Numbered from the stretch's first letter, positions 9,499 to 19,884 are shown. The stretch: DNA of 64,000 bases from Pseudomonadota bacterium (GCA_021780935.1 JAJXXT010000160.1:1-64000); one strand, 5' to 3'. The notes: generated by a model not told the origin, from the sequence alone. Program-made: numbers and translations.

Positions 9499-10251
9499 CT
9501 AGGCCAGGTATTTGCCGAAGAAGGCGAAGACCTTGGCCCATCCATCCATCGCCTGCTCCACGCGGTACATCGGGCGATGATGATAGAAGAAGCCGTGGCC
9601 CGCGCCATCGTAACGATGGAACTCATAGGTCTTGCCGTGCTGTTTGAGCGCCGCTTCGTGCTGGTCCACCTGCTCCGGGCTCGGCGCGCGGTCCTCGTTG
9701 CCGAAAAGGCCGAGCAGCGGGCAGCAAAGAGTGGCGGTCATGTCGATCGGCGCGGTCGGGGTCCTGGCGTTGAGCTCCTCGCGGGCCATCACCACGCGCC
9801 CGCCCCAGAGATCGGCGCAGGCATCCACATTGTTACGCGAGCAGGCATAGAGATAGGCGTGCCGTCCGCCGGAGCAGGAGCCGAAAATCCCGACCTTGCC
9901 GTTGTGCTGCTTCTGCGCGCGCATCCACGCAACCGCGGCGGCGGTGTCACCCACCATCTGCGCGTCCGCGATGCCGCCGCCCGCGCGCACCTTGGCCGCG
10001 ACATCGTCGGGGTTGGCATCCGCCCCACCCTCGCGCTCATAGAGATTGGCGCAGATCGCGAGGTAGCCGTGATGCGCGAAATGCCGTGTCGTTTCGATAT
10101 AGTGCTCGCTCCAGCCGGGGAGGTGATGGACGAGCACAACGCCGGGGAAGGGGCCGGCGCCTTCCGGTCGCGCGACATAGGCGGTGATGGGTGTGCCGCC
10201 ATCGCCCTTGAGCGTCACGTTTTCGCAGGTCATGCCGCGGTAGAAAGACAT
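9499..10251 (-). CDS. Dienelactone hydrolase family protein
   Basis: A 250-residue alpha/beta-hydrolase of the carboxymethylenebutenolidase type. The catalytic triad is visible: nucleophile Cys126 in GSCSGGR, Asp187 in GNEDRAPSPEQ and His219 in GAGHGFF. These enzymes open lactones or hydrolyse small esters in the cytoplasm; the physiological substrate is not evident and no aromatic-degradation genes adjoin it. It is the first gene of a two-gene unit with the DUF6295 gene. Confidence 0.85.
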   Translation of the reverse strand: MSFYRGMTCENVTLKGDGGTPITAYVARPEGAGPFPGVVLVHHLPGWSEHYIETTRHFAHHGYLAICANLYEREGGADANPDDVAAKVRAGGGIADAQMVGDTAAAVAWMRAQKQHNGKVGIFGSCSGGRHAYLYACSRNNVDACADLWGGRVVMAREELNARTPTAPIDMTATLCCPLLGLFGNEDRAPSPEQVDQHEAALKQHGKTYEFHRYDGAGHGFFYHHRPMYRVEQAMDGWAKVFAFFGKYLA

Positions 10252-10423
10252 GGTGAACCTCGCTATCGGGTGTGAAACGTATCGACCGGCCGAGCCTCGC
10301 GCGCAACGCGGACCAACCGGCGCGGACGGCTCGCCCGCATCAACGGGTCACCATCGATGAGGCGCGACCCGCTCGGGGTGACGAGCGCCGCGACCCTGTC
10401 GGTCGCGACCGTCCTCGGGGAAG

Positions 10424-10858
10424 TCAGTCCACCGGGGGCGCCGCCGCGATGGGAATCTCGCGGGACTCGGCCGGCTGGTCGCCGAGGCCGGGCGCGTCGT
10501 CCTCCTCGCCGGCTTCCGCCTCGCCATTGGCCTCGCCGTTATATTGGCGGCGCGGCTGCGGGCTCTGCGTGCCCTGCTGCTGCTGCTGTTGGGCGTTGAT
10601 GGCGTTGATGATGCGGAAATAGTGCTCGGCGTGCTGGAAATAACTTTCCGCCATGACGCGGTCGCCGGAGCCGGTCGCGTCGCGCCCGAGCTGGAGATAT
10701 TTCTCGAAGAGCTGTTGCGCGGTGCCGCGGATACGCAGGTCCGGCCCCGACGAGTCGAAGACGTGATTGCGGTTGAGTGGAATGTTGCCGGTGGCGTGAT
10801 GGCGGATGCCACTCCCGCCCTGGCGGTGGTTGCGCCCGCGCATGCGTTTCATGTTCAT
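10424..10858 (-). CDS. DUF4167 domain protein
   Basis: A 144-residue protein with the alphaproteobacterial DUF4167 domain at about 15-90: basic RGRNHR N-terminus, then GTAQQLFEKYLQLGRDA and AESYFQHAEHYFRIINA. A glutamine tract and an acidic tail follow. The function is unknown; the basic N-terminus suggests nucleic acid or ribosome contact. In many alphaproteobacteria it directly follows prfA-prmC. Here that order is kept, but a PEP-CTERM gene on the other strand sits between. The 172 bases between it and the next hydrolase gene show no recognisable element. Confidence 0.8.
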   Translation of the reverse strand: MNMKRMRGRNHRQGGSGIRHHATGNIPLNRNHVFDSSGPDLRIRGTAQQLFEKYLQLGRDATGSGDRVMAESYFQHAEHYFRIINAINAQQQQQQGTQSPQPRRQYNGEANGEAEAGEEDDAPGLGDQPAESREIPIAAAPPVD

Positions 10859-11143
10859 GGCTTTTCAGGGTGGCCTTTCGTCCGCTTGCTGTGATGTCCG
10901 GTGCCGCGCTGGTCACAATCGGGGGGCGGCGGCCCCTGGACGCGGCGCCGAGGCGGCCGGGTCCGGCGCCGGACAACCAGCGCCTTAGCTTTCCTAGCCG
11001 CTGGCGGCGCATCTGGCAAACAGGATTTTCCGGGGGTGGGGATGGTCATTTTTTTGTTATTGGGGCGAAATTTGATCTGCTCTCGTTGACTCCCGGGCGG
11101 TGCCGCATCAAAAATGTGGAGAAACATCAATTCGGGGTTCATC

Positions 11144-11881
11144 ATGCGTTCGACCTGGGTGACGGGACTGGTAGCGGGTTTCATGCTGGTAGCGGCGCAG
11201 GCGCATGCGTCTCCGCTCACCGTGAATGCAACCGACTCGATCTACGGGGCCTCGAACTCCGGCTATGGTGCCACCGACCCCGTCAGCGTCATGCTGAATT
11301 CCGGCGCGACATCGCTCAGCTTCAGCAGCGTCACCGGCTCCATCACCACGAACTGCGCCTCATCGGAGGGATGCATCTCCCTCAACAACGGCGGGAATTA
11401 CAATAATCCCGACGGTGTCGGCGCGGAGGGAGGATCGTATAACAGTGGGACGCTTTCGCTCTCCGGCATCACGCTGCCGAACGCGGGCGCTCTCGTGGGC
11501 GTTTTTCTCTCCGGCTCGCCAACCGGTCTGTCTCCCACCGCCCTCGATTTCACGACGGGCGCTGGAACCTCCTTCACCTCGCTGTCGCCGCTGATCGATC
11601 AGGTGTTTTTCATCGGCGACGGCCTCACCGGCAACGGTACCGGCAGCACGCAGACTTTCTATGTCCCCACCGGCGCGACCACGCTCGATCTGGGGATCGC
11701 CGACGCGTGCGGCTACAACGGTGGTCCTAGCTGCTACGGCGACAATCTCGGCTCCTACGGCGTCACGGTGAACCAGCAGGGCGGCTCCGTGCCCGTGCCG
11801 GAACCCGCCTCGGTGGTGACACTCGCCGTGGGCATGCTCGGCCTGCTCGGGGTCTCGCGGCTGCGGCGCACCCGCGCCTGA
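11144..11881 (+). CDS. PEP-CTERM sorting-domain protein, secreted
   Basis: A 245-residue exported protein. It has an N-terminal signal peptide (MRSTWVTGLVAGFMLVAAQAHAS, cleavage after AHA), a Gly/Ser/Thr/Asn-rich beta-type middle, and a C-terminal PEP-CTERM signal: VPEPAS, a hydrophobic helix and a basic RRTRA tail. Such proteins are cut by an exosortase and are linked to exopolysaccharide or biofilm surfaces. No exosortase is in the window. ATG 11144 is chosen because it opens the signal peptide; an upstream ATG at 11114 adds ten polar residues. It stops nine bases before the convergent prmC. Its 285-base upstream gap holds a T-run near 11050 and no clear promoter. Confidence 0.85.
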   Translation: MRSTWVTGLVAGFMLVAAQAHASPLTVNATDSIYGASNSGYGATDPVSVMLNSGATSLSFSSVTGSITTNCASSEGCISLNNGGNYNNPDGVGAEGGSYNSGTLSLSGITLPNAGALVGVFLSGSPTGLSPTALDFTTGAGTSFTSLSPLIDQVFFIGDGLTGNGTGSTQTFYVPTGATTLDLGIADACGYNGGPSCYGDNLGSYGVTVNQQGGSVPVPEPASVVTLAVGMLGLLGVSRLRRTRA

Positions 11882-11890
11882 GGCACCGCG

Positions 11891-12703
11891 TCAGGCAAGC
11901 GCCAGAACCACGGCGCGGGGAATGCCCGCGAGGTCCTTGCGGATGGCGATGAGTGTCAGTTCCGACGGGGTCAGGGTGGCGATATCGGCGCCCTGGCCCT
12001 GGCCGATTTCAAGCACCGCGACGCCGCCCGGCGCCAGCAGCGCGGGCAGGCGCGGCAGCAGCACCCGATAGGCCGCGAGCCCGTCCGGCCCCGCCACCAG
12101 CGCCGTCGCGGGCTCGTGCTCGCGCACCTCCGGCATCAACGTGGCGATCTCCGCCGCCGCGATATAGGGCGGGTTGATCAGCACCAGGTCGAAGCGCCCG
12201 GCCAGCGCCGCATCCCAGTCGCCGGCGAGAAAGGCGCTGCGGTCCGCAAGGCCGTTGCGCCTGGCGTTGCGGGCGGCGAGCGACGCGGCTTCCGGCACGC
12301 GATCGACGCCGATGCCGAACGCCGTCGGAAACTCGGCCAGCGCCGCCAGCAGCAGCGCGCCGGTGCCGGTGCCGAGATCGAGGATGCGTCGTACCCCGCG
12401 CGCATGCATCCGCGCCGCCTCGATCAGCGTCTCGCTGTCGGCGCGGGGGATGAGTGTTGCCGGCGAAACCTCGAGATCGAGCGTCCAGAACCCGACATGG
12501 CCGGCGATGAAGGCTATCGGCTCGCGCGCCGCTCGGCGGGCGAGGAGGGCCCTGAAACGCTCCGCCGCCGCGGGCGGGATGTCCGTTGCCGTGAGCGAAC
12601 GCAGCTCGATGCCCAGCGCCAGCGCCAGCAGATGGCGCGCCTCGCGCCCCGCATCCGCGATGCCCGCTGCCGCCAGCATCGCCGCCGCCTCCGCGAGCCT
12701 CAC
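11891..12703 (-). CDS. prmC: Peptide chain release factor N5-glutamine methyltransferase
   Basis: PrmC methylates the glutamine of the GGQ motif in release factors, using S-adenosylmethionine. The 270-residue protein has the SAM-binding motif [11 protein letters not shown] (109-119) and the substrate-glutamine motif NPPY (177-180). It starts with GTG, which overlaps the prfA stop (GTGA), so it is coupled to its own substrate gene as in most bacteria. Confidence 0.95.
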   Translation of the reverse strand: MRLAEAAAMLAAAGIADAGREARHLLALALGIELRSLTATDIPPAAAERFRALLARRAAREPIAFIAGHVGFWTLDLEVSPATLIPRADSETLIEAARMHARGVRRILDLGTGTGALLLAALAEFPTAFGIGVDRVPEAASLAARNARRNGLADRSAFLAGDWDAALAGRFDLVLINPPYIAAAEIATLMPEVREHEPATALVAGPDGLAAYRVLLPRLPALLAPGGVAVLEIGQGQGADIATLTPSELTLIAIRKDLAGIPRAVVLALA

Positions 12704-13755
12704 GCCTCGGCGGCGAGCCTGGCCGCCTCGTCCTCGGCAATCAGCGCGTCGATGATCGGGTCCAACTCGCCCGCCATCACGCGCTCGATCTGGTGCAGCG
12801 TCAGCCCGATGCGGTGGTCGGTCACGCGCCCCTGTGGAAAATTATAGGTGCGGATGCGCTCGCTGCGGTCGCCGGTGCCGACCTGGGAGCGGCGATCGGC
12901 GGCGCGGGCGGCGTGGCTCGTCGCACGGCTCGCCTCATAGAGCCGCGCGCGCAGAATCTTCATCGCCTTGGCGCGGTTCTTGTGCTGGCTCTTCTCCTCC
13001 TGCATCGCCACCACGATGCCGGTGGGGAGATGCGTGATCCGAACCGCGGATTCCGTCTTGTTGACGTGCTGTCCGCCGGCGCCCGAGGCGCGATAGACGT
13101 CGATGCGCAGATCGGCGTCGTTGATCTGCACGTCCACCTCCTCCGCCTCCGGCAGCACCGCGACGGTGACGGTGGAGGTGTGGATGCGCCCCTGGCTCTC
13201 GGTCGCCGGCACGCGCTGCACGCGGTGTACGCCGCTCTCGAATTTGAGGCGGGCGAACACGCCGGCGCCGGTGATCTCGCCGATCGCCCCCTTCACCCCG
13301 CCAAGCTCGGTCGTGTCAAAGTCCAGCACCTCGAAGCGCCAGCCGCGCAGCCCCGCATATTTCTGATAGGCGGAGAAAAGCTGGGCGGCGAACAGCCCGG
13401 CCTCGTCGCCGCCGGCCGCCGGGCGGATCTCCAGAATCGCCGCACGCTCATCCGCCTCGTCGCGCGGCAGCAGCGCGCGGCGCACCGCCAGCTCCAGCAC
13501 CGGAAGCTCGTTACGCAACCGTAGCAGCTCATCCTCGGCGAGCGGCTTCAGCTCCGGGTCCGCGAGCGCCGCCTCGGCCTCGCGGGCATCGGCCTCGGCG
13601 TGGCGCAGTGCGGCGATCTGTTCCACCACCGGTTCGAGCGAGGCGAGCTCGCGGGTTGCGCGCCCATAGGTCTCGCCGGTGAGGCTGCCGGTGGCGAGCT
13701 GCGCGCGCAACTCCTCCGCACGCAGCGCGATGCGGTCGAGGCGGTGCGCGTCCAT
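12700..13755 (-). CDS. prfA: Peptide chain release factor 1
   Basis: RF1 reads UAA and UAG stop codons and triggers peptide release. With the start at ATG 13755 the protein has 351 residues, close to the family norm. The stop-recognition tripeptide PAT is at 183-185 ([10 protein letters not shown]) and the GGQ catalytic motif at 227-229 ([16 protein letters not shown]). A longer frame upstream overlaps hisS and is rejected. It lies four bases after the hisS stop, in the order ispG-hisS-prfA-prmC. Confidence 0.96.
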   Translation of the reverse strand: MDAHRLDRIALRAEELRAQLATGSLTGETYGRATRELASLEPVVEQIAALRHAEADAREAEAALADPELKPLAEDELLRLRNELPVLELAVRRALLPRDEADERAAILEIRPAAGGDEAGLFAAQLFSAYQKYAGLRGWRFEVLDFDTTELGGVKGAIGEITGAGVFARLKFESGVHRVQRVPATESQGRIHTSTVTVAVLPEAEEVDVQINDADLRIDVYRASGAGGQHVNKTESAVRITHLPTGIVVAMQEEKSQHKNRAKAMKILRARLYEASRATSHAARAADRRSQVGTGDRSERIRTYNFPQGRVTDHRIGLTLHQIERVMAGELDPIIDALIAEDEAARLAAEA

Positions 13756-13759
13756 CCCG

Positions 13760-15007
13760 TCAGACCTGTGGGCAGCCGAGCCTGGCCGCCAGCTCCGCGA
13801 TGGCCACCTCGGCCTGCGCGCCGGTGGCCAGGTCCTTGAGCTGGGCCACGCCGCGCGCGACCTCATTTTCGCCCAGGATGATCGCGGCACGCGCGCCGGC
13901 ACGGTTGGCGCGCTCCAGGCGGCGCTTGAGGTTGCCGCGATATTCGGTCTCGGCGCGGATGCCGGCGCCGCGCAGCCCCTGCAACACGCCGATCGCGGCG
14001 GCCTCCGCGGTCTCGCCGACCGGGATCACCGCAACCGGCGCCGGGGGGGCTGGCGGGGCTCCCAGCAGCATCGCCAGCCGCTCGACGCCGGCGGCCCAGC
14101 CGATGCAGGGCGTGTGCGGCCCACCCATCTCCTCGACCAGCCCCTCATAGCGCCCGCCGCCCATGACCGTCCCCTGCGCGCCCAGCGCCGTGGTCACGAA
14201 CTCGAAGGCGGTGTGGCTGTAATAGTCGAGCCCGCGCACGATGCGCCGGTTCTCGACGAAGGGCACACCGAAATGCCCGAGATCGCGGCGCACGCCGTCA
14301 TAGAAACGCGCGGCCTCCGGCGTCAGGTACGGGTCGATCACCGGTGCGCCGGCGACGACGCGGCGGTCGCCCTCGTCCTTGGAGTCGAGGATGCGCAGCG
14401 GGTTGCGTTCCAGCCGCGTCAGGCTGTCCTCGCTCAGCGCGGCCCTGTGCGCGGTGAAATAATCGACCAGCGCCGCGCGATAGGCGTCGCGCGAGGGCTT
14501 GTCGCCCAGCGTGTTCAGCTCCAGCGTCACATCCCCGGCCACCCCCAGCGCCTGCAGGATGGTCCAGCCGCAGGCGATGACCTCGGCATCCGCCAGCGGC
14601 TCGGCGCTGCCCAGCACCTCGACATCGATCTGGTGGAACTGCCGATAGCGGCCCTTCTGCGGCCGCTCATAACGGAACATCGGGCCGGCATAGAAAACTT
14701 TCTGCGGCAGCGTCTGTGTCAGGCCGTTAGAGACCAGGGCACGGCAGATGCCGGCGGTCGCCTCCGGGCGCAGGGTGATGCTCTCGCCGCCGCGGTCGGC
14801 GAAGCTGTACATCTCCTTCATCACCACGTCCGAGGTATCGCCGAGGCCGCGCGCGAACACGCGGGTATCCTCGAAGATCGGCGTGGACCACTCGTCGAAC
14901 CCCCAGAGCGAGGTGACGCGCCGCGCCGTCTCGATGACGTGGAAATGCCGCCGAGCCTCCTCGCCGATGAGGTCGCGCGTCCCCCGCGCCGGCTGCAACG
15001 CGCTCAT
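13760..15007 (-). CDS. hisS: Histidyl-tRNA synthetase
   Basis: A class II aminoacyl-tRNA synthetase of 415 residues that charges tRNA-His. Motif 1 follows the N-terminal [16 protein letters not shown]. Motif 2 appears as [13 protein letters not shown] and [16 protein letters not shown], and the histidine-specific stretches are [12 protein letters not shown] and GGGRYEGL. The C-terminal anticodon-binding domain starts near residue 325. It is 52 bases downstream of ispG and probably in one transcript with it and prfA-prmC. Confidence 0.96.
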   Translation of the reverse strand: MSALQPARGTRDLIGEEARRHFHVIETARRVTSLWGFDEWSTPIFEDTRVFARGLGDTSDVVMKEMYSFADRGGESITLRPEATAGICRALVSNGLTQTLPQKVFYAGPMFRYERPQKGRYRQFHQIDVEVLGSAEPLADAEVIACGWTILQALGVAGDVTLELNTLGDKPSRDAYRAALVDYFTAHRAALSEDSLTRLERNPLRILDSKDEGDRRVVAGAPVIDPYLTPEAARFYDGVRRDLGHFGVPFVENRRIVRGLDYYSHTAFEFVTTALGAQGTVMGGGRYEGLVEEMGGPHTPCIGWAAGVERLAMLLGAPPAPPAPVAVIPVGETAEAAAIGVLQGLRGAGIRAETEYRGNLKRRLERANRAGARAAIILGENEVARGVAQLKDLATGAQAEVAIAELAARLGCPQV

Positions 15008-15059
15008 CGTTGGGGTGCAGGGGACGACCTTCCCCTGCCGGATGCGGGCAGAGCCCGCA

Positions 15060-16178
15060 TTACTCCGCCGCCGCTTTCGCCGGCTCCGCCAGTGCCGCGG
15101 CCCGCTTCTCCACCAGCTCTACGATGTGCTCGATCATCCCGTCGGCGGCGATCGTGTGGTCGGTCTTGCCCGCGGCATAGACCATGTGACGGCCGGCGCC
15201 GCCGCCGGTCACACCGAGATCGGTCATCAGCGCCTCGCCCGGCCCGTTCACCACGCAGCCGATGATCGAGAGCGTCAGCGGCGTCTCGATATGCTGCAGC
15301 CGGTCCTCCAGCTTCTGCACCGTGTCGATGACGTTGAAGCCCTGGCGCGCGCAGGACGGGCAGGAGATGATCCGCACGCCGCGATGGCGCAGGCCGAGCG
15401 ATTTCAGCAGCTCCCAGCCGACCAGCACCTCCTCCTCCGGCTCGGCCGAGAGCGAGACCCGCAGCGTGTCGCCGATCCCGGCCCAGAGCAGGTTGCCGAG
15501 CCCGATCGCGCTCTTGACGGTGCCGGTGCGCCGCCCGCCCGCCTCGGTGATGCCGACATGCAGCGGGTGGTCGCAGACCTCCGCGAGCTGCTGATAGGCG
15601 GCGACGGCGAGAAACACGTCGGACGCCTTCACGCTGATCTTGAACTCGTGGAAATCGTGGTCCTGAAGGATCTTTGCGTGCTCCAGCGCCGATTCCACCA
15701 GCGCCTCGGGGTTGGGCTCGCCGTATTTCTCCAGCAGGTGCTTTTCGAGCGAGCCGGCATTGACGCCGATGCGCATGGAGCAGCCATGGTCGCGGGCGGC
15801 CTGGATGACCTCCTTCACCCGCTCCGGCGAGCCGATATTGCCGGGGTTGATGCGCAGGCACGCCGCCCCGCTCTGCGCCGCCTCGATCGCCCGACGGTAG
15901 TGGAAATGGATGTCGGCGACGATGGGGACATGCACCTGGCGGATGATGTCCTTCAGCGCCAGCGCGCTCTCCTGGTCGGGGCAGGAAATGCGTACGATAT
16001 CGGCCCCGGCGCGCTCGGCGCGATGCACCTGCGCCACCGTCGCCGCGACATCGGTCGTCGGCGTGTTGGTCATGGTCTGCACAGTGATCGGGGCATCGCC
16101 GCCCACCGGCACCGGGCCGACATGGATCTGGCGCGAGCGGCGGCGCTCGATATGCTGATAGGGGCGATAGCTGGTCAT
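15060..16178 (-). CDS. ispG: 4-hydroxy-3-methylbut-2-enyl diphosphate synthase
   Basis: IspG (GcpE) carries out the reductive ring opening of methylerythritol cyclodiphosphate in the MEP isoprenoid pathway. Its products here feed quinones, hopanoids, carotenoids and the bacteriochlorophyll tail. The 372-residue protein has a TIM barrel ([14 protein letters not shown] near 108-121) and three cluster cysteines at 273, 276 and 308 (SCPSC and CVVNGPGEA). It sits between rodZ and hisS, a conserved alphaproteobacterial order. Confidence 0.96.
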   Translation of the reverse strand: MTSYRPYQHIERRRSRQIHVGPVPVGGDAPITVQTMTNTPTTDVAATVAQVHRAERAGADIVRISCPDQESALALKDIIRQVHVPIVADIHFHYRRAIEAAQSGAACLRINPGNIGSPERVKEVIQAARDHGCSMRIGVNAGSLEKHLLEKYGEPNPEALVESALEHAKILQDHDFHEFKISVKASDVFLAVAAYQQLAEVCDHPLHVGITEAGGRRTGTVKSAIGLGNLLWAGIGDTLRVSLSAEPEEEVLVGWELLKSLGLRHRGVRIISCPSCARQGFNVIDTVQKLEDRLQHIETPLTLSIIGCVVNGPGEALMTDLGVTGGGAGRHMVYAAGKTDHTIAADGMIEHIVELVEKRAAALAEPAKAAAE

Positions 16179-16301
16179 GACCGGCTCGTTCGTCTGTGGC
16201 TCAGGGAGGCGGCCAGTCGGCGCGCCGGGACTCCGCCCGCAGGCGTTGACGCGTATGTAGTGCGTCTTTGCCCATCTGTCTCGGGGGCATGTGCCTCGGG
16301 G

Positions 16302-17411
16302 CTAGTTGGTCGCGGACGCGGCCTGATGCGCGGCCACGGTCCTGGCGGCCAGGCCACCGGCGCGGATCACCGCCGCGTCCAGCGGCAGATCGCGTCGTAC
16401 CGTGCCGTTGCCACCCAATGAGGGGATGACAAGACTGCCGACCGTGACCGTCGTGCCCCCGGCATTGCCGGTGGTCAGCACCAGGCCCGTCCGGTTCGGC
16501 ACGGTCCAGGTGTCGCCCGGGTGCAGAATCTTGTTGAGCAGGACGTGGCCCAGAGGGTCGCGGACCTCAAGCCAGGCATCGGCCGTGGCACCGAGCACGA
16601 TGGTGTCGGCGGCGGTGGCGTCGGTCGCGGCATGCGCCAGGGTGACGATCGGCGGCACGGCCGGCGTCGCGGCGAGGGCGGAGGCGGGCGACACGTCCGG
16701 CAGCGGCGCTACGGCGGCCTGGGCGTTGGTGGGCGGGCTGGCCGGCTTCTGGGCGCCGGCCAGCGTCGCGGATGCGGCGGGAACGACGGTATCCGCGGTT
16801 TTTGGCCCCGCGGCGCCGTTGGTGGCCTGCGCCGTCCGGGCGTCGGCGGTGCCCCCCGGTGCGATCGCCGGGGGGATGGCGGGGATGCCCGGCGGCATGG
16901 CGGCGGCGACCGTGCTGCCGCGCGCCGGTGGGGTGTGGGTCGTGGCGCCCTGCGGCGATTGGGCGATGGCTGCGAGACGCGCCGGAATCTGGGCCACGCG
17001 CGGCGCCGGGGCCGGCGCGCCGCCGCCGTGCCACCAAACCGCGTAGCCGCCGATGGCGATGACCAGGCCGATCACCAGGATCGCGCCGGCCGGGATGCCG
17101 CGTTCCGGCACGGGGGCGGGGAATTCCAGCTCCGTACGCTGGTTCACCTCCGCGGCCTCCCGGCGGAAGCGGCGGACGATCTCCTCCGGGTCGAGGCCAA
17201 GCGCCTGGGCGTAGGAGCGCATGAAGGCCACCGCATAGGCGTTGCCCGGCAGCAGGCCGATACGGCCCTCCTCCATCGCTTCGAGGTAGACCAGACGGAT
17301 ACGCAGGCTGCCCGCGAGCTGCGGCAGGGTCCAGCCCGCCTGTTCGCGCGCGGCACGCAGATCGGCGCCGACACCGGCCGCGGTTGGCGGCACGGGACCC
17401 ACCGCGGACAT
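16302..17411 (-). CDS. RodZ-like protein: HTH domain, one membrane helix, DUF4115
   Basis: A 369-residue protein. The N-terminal helix-turn-helix domain (about 14-85, LRAAREQAGWTLPQLAGSLR) is followed by one transmembrane helix (about 107-126), a long Ala/Pro/Thr linker and a C-terminal DUF4115 beta domain (about 270-350, DAWLEVRDPLGHVLLNKIL). This is the RodZ layout; RodZ ties MreB filaments to the inner membrane and sets cell shape. ATG 17411 is chosen because earlier codons lack family similarity. It is 123 bases upstream of ispG. Confidence 0.85.
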   Translation of the reverse strand: MSAVGPVPPTAAGVGADLRAAREQAGWTLPQLAGSLRIRLVYLEAMEEGRIGLLPGNAYAVAFMRSYAQALGLDPEEIVRRFRREAAEVNQRTELEFPAPVPERGIPAGAILVIGLVIAIGGYAVWWHGGGAPAPAPRVAQIPARLAAIAQSPQGATTHTPPARGSTVAAAMPPGIPAIPPAIAPGGTADARTAQATNGAAGPKTADTVVPAASATLAGAQKPASPPTNAQAAVAPLPDVSPASALAATPAVPPIVTLAHAATDATAADTIVLGATADAWLEVRDPLGHVLLNKILHPGDTWTVPNRTGLVLTTGNAGGTTVTVGSLVIPSLGGNGTVRRDLPLDAAVIRAGGLAARTVAAHQAASATN

Positions 17412-17504
17412 ATTCAGGTCCCGCTGCGAACGGGGAGGGTGTGGATGATGCAGCAAGACAAAACTCGCAGGCTGATGGAACGATTTAGGATCGTGACGAC
17501 ATGC

Positions 17505-17535
17505 CCCGCGCGGGCCACGCGACATCTCGCGCGGG
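17505..17535. repeat. Inverted repeat between ptsP and rodZ
   Basis: CCCGCGCG (17505-17512) and CGCGCGGG (17528-17535) are perfect inverted arms separated by 15 bases. They lie in the 235-base gap after ptsP and before rodZ on the minus strand. The structure may be the ptsP 3' hairpin; no T-run follows. The rest of the gap shows no recognisable element. Confidence 0.35.
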
Positions 17536-17646
17536 TTCTACAAGCAGCAACGGATGATGCCAAATTCAGGCTGGCATGCGCGAGATGAATTTTACGTTGG
17601 TCAGGTTCCGGAAATCTATTTGACGCCGCGTTAACAGGTGCCGGCG

Positions 17647-19884
17647 CTAGAAGCGGATGTTATCCTGCGCCCATGATTCAAGCGGCTCGCGCAGGCTGGC
17701 AGCGCCATCATCGGCGGCGAGCAGGGCATCGATAAACAGGTGCAGCTTGGCGAGATCGGTCGATGCCAGGGCCGCCTTCACCGCGAGCAGGCTCGCCGCC
17801 TGCATCGACAGCGTCTCGATGCCGAGTGCCGCCAGCGTCATCGCCTCAAGGGGGCGGCCGGCATGCTCGCCGCAGACCGAGAGCGGGACGCCGGCGGCGC
17901 GGGCACGCTCGATGAGGTCCACGAGCAGGGTCAGCACGGGCGGCGACAGGATGTCGTACCGGCCGGCAAGCGCCGGTGTCGAGCGATCCGCGGCGAACAG
18001 GAATTGCAGCAGGTCGTTGGTGCCGATGGACAGGAAATCCACCTCGTGCAGCAGCGGGCCGAGCTGCCACAGCAGCGACGGCACCTCCAGCATCGCGCCG
18101 ATGCTGAGGCTCGCGGGCGCGGGGCGGACGCGCGCCGCCTCGGCCAGCACCAGCGCGCGGGCGGCGCGGAATTCCGCGACATTCGCCACCATGGGGAACA
18201 TAATGCCGAGCCTGCGCCCGCCGGCGCCGAGCAGCAGCGCGCGAGCCTGGCGGCGCAGCAGCGCCGGCCGGTCGAGCGCGAGCCGCAGCGAGCGCCAGCC
18301 CATGGCGGGATTTTCCTCCACGGGGTGCGTCAGGCCCGGCAGGGCTTTGTCGGCGCCGAGATCGAGCGTGCGGAACACCACCGGCCGGTCACCGGCGGCA
18401 TCGAGCACGCGGGCATAGAAGGTCGCCTGCTCCGGCACATCGGCCACACTGCCGCGCGACAGCATGGCGATCTCGGTGCGAAACAGGCCGATACCGTCCG
18501 CGCCCACCGCGTCCAGCCGGTCCAGCTCCAGCGCCAGACCGACGTTGAGCATCAGGGACAGCCGCCTGCCGTCGTGCGACTGCGCGGGGTGGTCGCGCAG
18601 CGCCGCATAACCGGCAAGACGGGATTCACGGGCTTCGAGCGCGCGCGCGAAGGCCTGGCGCAGCTCCGCCTCCGGCCGCAGCACGGCCTGCCCCTCCTCG
18701 GCATCGAGCAGCACGTCGTCGCCGGGAACAGCGGCATCGACGATACCGTCGGCACCGGCGACCATGGGCAGGCCGAGCGCGCGGGCAAGGATGGCCGCGT
18801 GACCGGAGGGGCTGCCTTCTTCCAGCACGATGCCGGCGATGCCGCGGGCGTGCCAGTCCAGCAGTTCCGCGGGGCCGAGGCGGCGAGCGAGCAGGATCGC
18901 GCCCGGCGCCGGGCCGTAAGACGCCTCGCCGGCCAGCGTCGTCAGCAGGCGCTGCGCCATGTCCTCCACGTCCGCCAGGCGCTCGCGCAGATAGGGGTTG
19001 GCGACGCGGCGCATGCGCTCGCGCAGTTCCGAGGCGGCACGATAGACGGCGGCTTCGGCGGTAAGGCCGGAGCCGATCGCCGCCTCCGCGCGGCGCAGCC
19101 AGCCCCCATCGGCCGCGGCGAGGCGATAGGCCTCCATCACCTCGCGCGAGGCCGCGAGCTCGGGGCTCTCCGCCTCGGGCGCGCCGGTGCCGAGGCTGAT
19201 GTCGAGCAGCGCGTCGATCCCCTCACGCATGGCGGCAACCGCCGCGCGCAGCCGCTCGCGTTCGGCGTCGGGGTCCGCGGCGAGCGTGGTCGCCGGCGGG
19301 GCGGCGGGGCCGTGCAGCACCGCGGGCCCGAGCCCGAGCCCGGGTGCGAGCGGGATGGCGGCAAAGGCGCTGGGCAGCGTGGCGGGCAGTTCCGCCGCCG
19401 CCTGCACGCCGGCCGCCAGCATCTCGGCCAGCAGCATGGCGACGGTTTCCAGGTCGTCGACCTCGGCCGGCTCATAGCGGCGCGGGTTGCGGTTCTGCAC
19501 CGCGATGACGCCCAAAATCCGCCCCGCGCGGCGCAACGGCACGGCGAGCATGGAGGCGAACAGGTCCTCGCCGGTTTCACCGCGATAGGCGAAGGCCGGG
19601 TGGTTCTGCGCGTCCGGCAGGTTGAGGGCCTCGCCCGTCGCCGCCACCAGGCCGACGATGCCCTCGCCGACGCGCAGCCGCGTCTGGCCCACCGCTTCCT
19701 GGCGCAGCCCCTCGGTCGCGGTCAACTCCAGCACCTCGCCCGGGCGCAGCACGTAAATCGAGCAGACCTCGGCGACGAGTTCCGCCGCGACCAGGCGCAC
19801 CAGTTCCGCCAGCGGCGCCGGCCCGCGCGCCGCCAGCATCCGCAGGCGGGTGAGCAGTCGGCGCGGGGCTGGGGCGATGGACAT
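17647..19884 (-). CDS. ptsP: Phosphoenolpyruvate-protein phosphotransferase, nitrogen type (EI-Ntr)
   Basis: EI-Ntr passes phosphate from phosphoenolpyruvate to NPr and then EIIA-Ntr, a regulatory cascade that senses nitrogen and potassium status. The 745-residue protein has an N-terminal GAF domain (about 15-160), which separates it from sugar-type EI. The phosphohistidine domain follows, with the active His near 362 in GSPSGHAAILAR, then the PEP-binding barrel (GIGLFRTEIAML, SIGTNDLLQFLFAADR and a Cys loop SVCGEHAG). The histidine context GSPSGH differs from the usual GG-x-T-SH. NPr and EIIA-Ntr genes are not in the window. Confidence 0.93.
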   Translation of the reverse strand: MSIAPAPRRLLTRLRMLAARGPAPLAELVRLVAAELVAEVCSIYVLRPGEVLELTATEGLRQEAVGQTRLRVGEGIVGLVAATGEALNLPDAQNHPAFAYRGETGEDLFASMLAVPLRRAGRILGVIAVQNRNPRRYEPAEVDDLETVAMLLAEMLAAGVQAAAELPATLPSAFAAIPLAPGLGLGPAVLHGPAAPPATTLAADPDAERERLRAAVAAMREGIDALLDISLGTGAPEAESPELAASREVMEAYRLAAADGGWLRRAEAAIGSGLTAEAAVYRAASELRERMRRVANPYLRERLADVEDMAQRLLTTLAGEASYGPAPGAILLARRLGPAELLDWHARGIAGIVLEEGSPSGHAAILARALGLPMVAGADGIVDAAVPGDDVLLDAEEGQAVLRPEAELRQAFARALEARESRLAGYAALRDHPAQSHDGRRLSLMLNVGLALELDRLDAVGADGIGLFRTEIAMLSRGSVADVPEQATFYARVLDAAGDRPVVFRTLDLGADKALPGLTHPVEENPAMGWRSLRLALDRPALLRRQARALLLGAGGRRLGIMFPMVANVAEFRAARALVLAEAARVRPAPASLSIGAMLEVPSLLWQLGPLLHEVDFLSIGTNDLLQFLFAADRSTPALAGRYDILSPPVLTLLVDLIERARAAGVPLSVCGEHAGRPLEAMTLAALGIETLSMQAASLLAVKAALASTDLAKLHLFIDALLAADDGAASLREPLESWAQDNIRF

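Noticed and set aside
12700..13902. Longer prfA version starting in hisS
   Set aside because: It would overlap hisS by ~140 bases, and the extra residues are shadow-like. The 351-residue version has normal RF1 length.
13679..16421. Long plus-strand frames opposite hisS and ispG
   Set aside because: They are mirror frames of two conserved genes whose order and motifs are clear on the minus strand.
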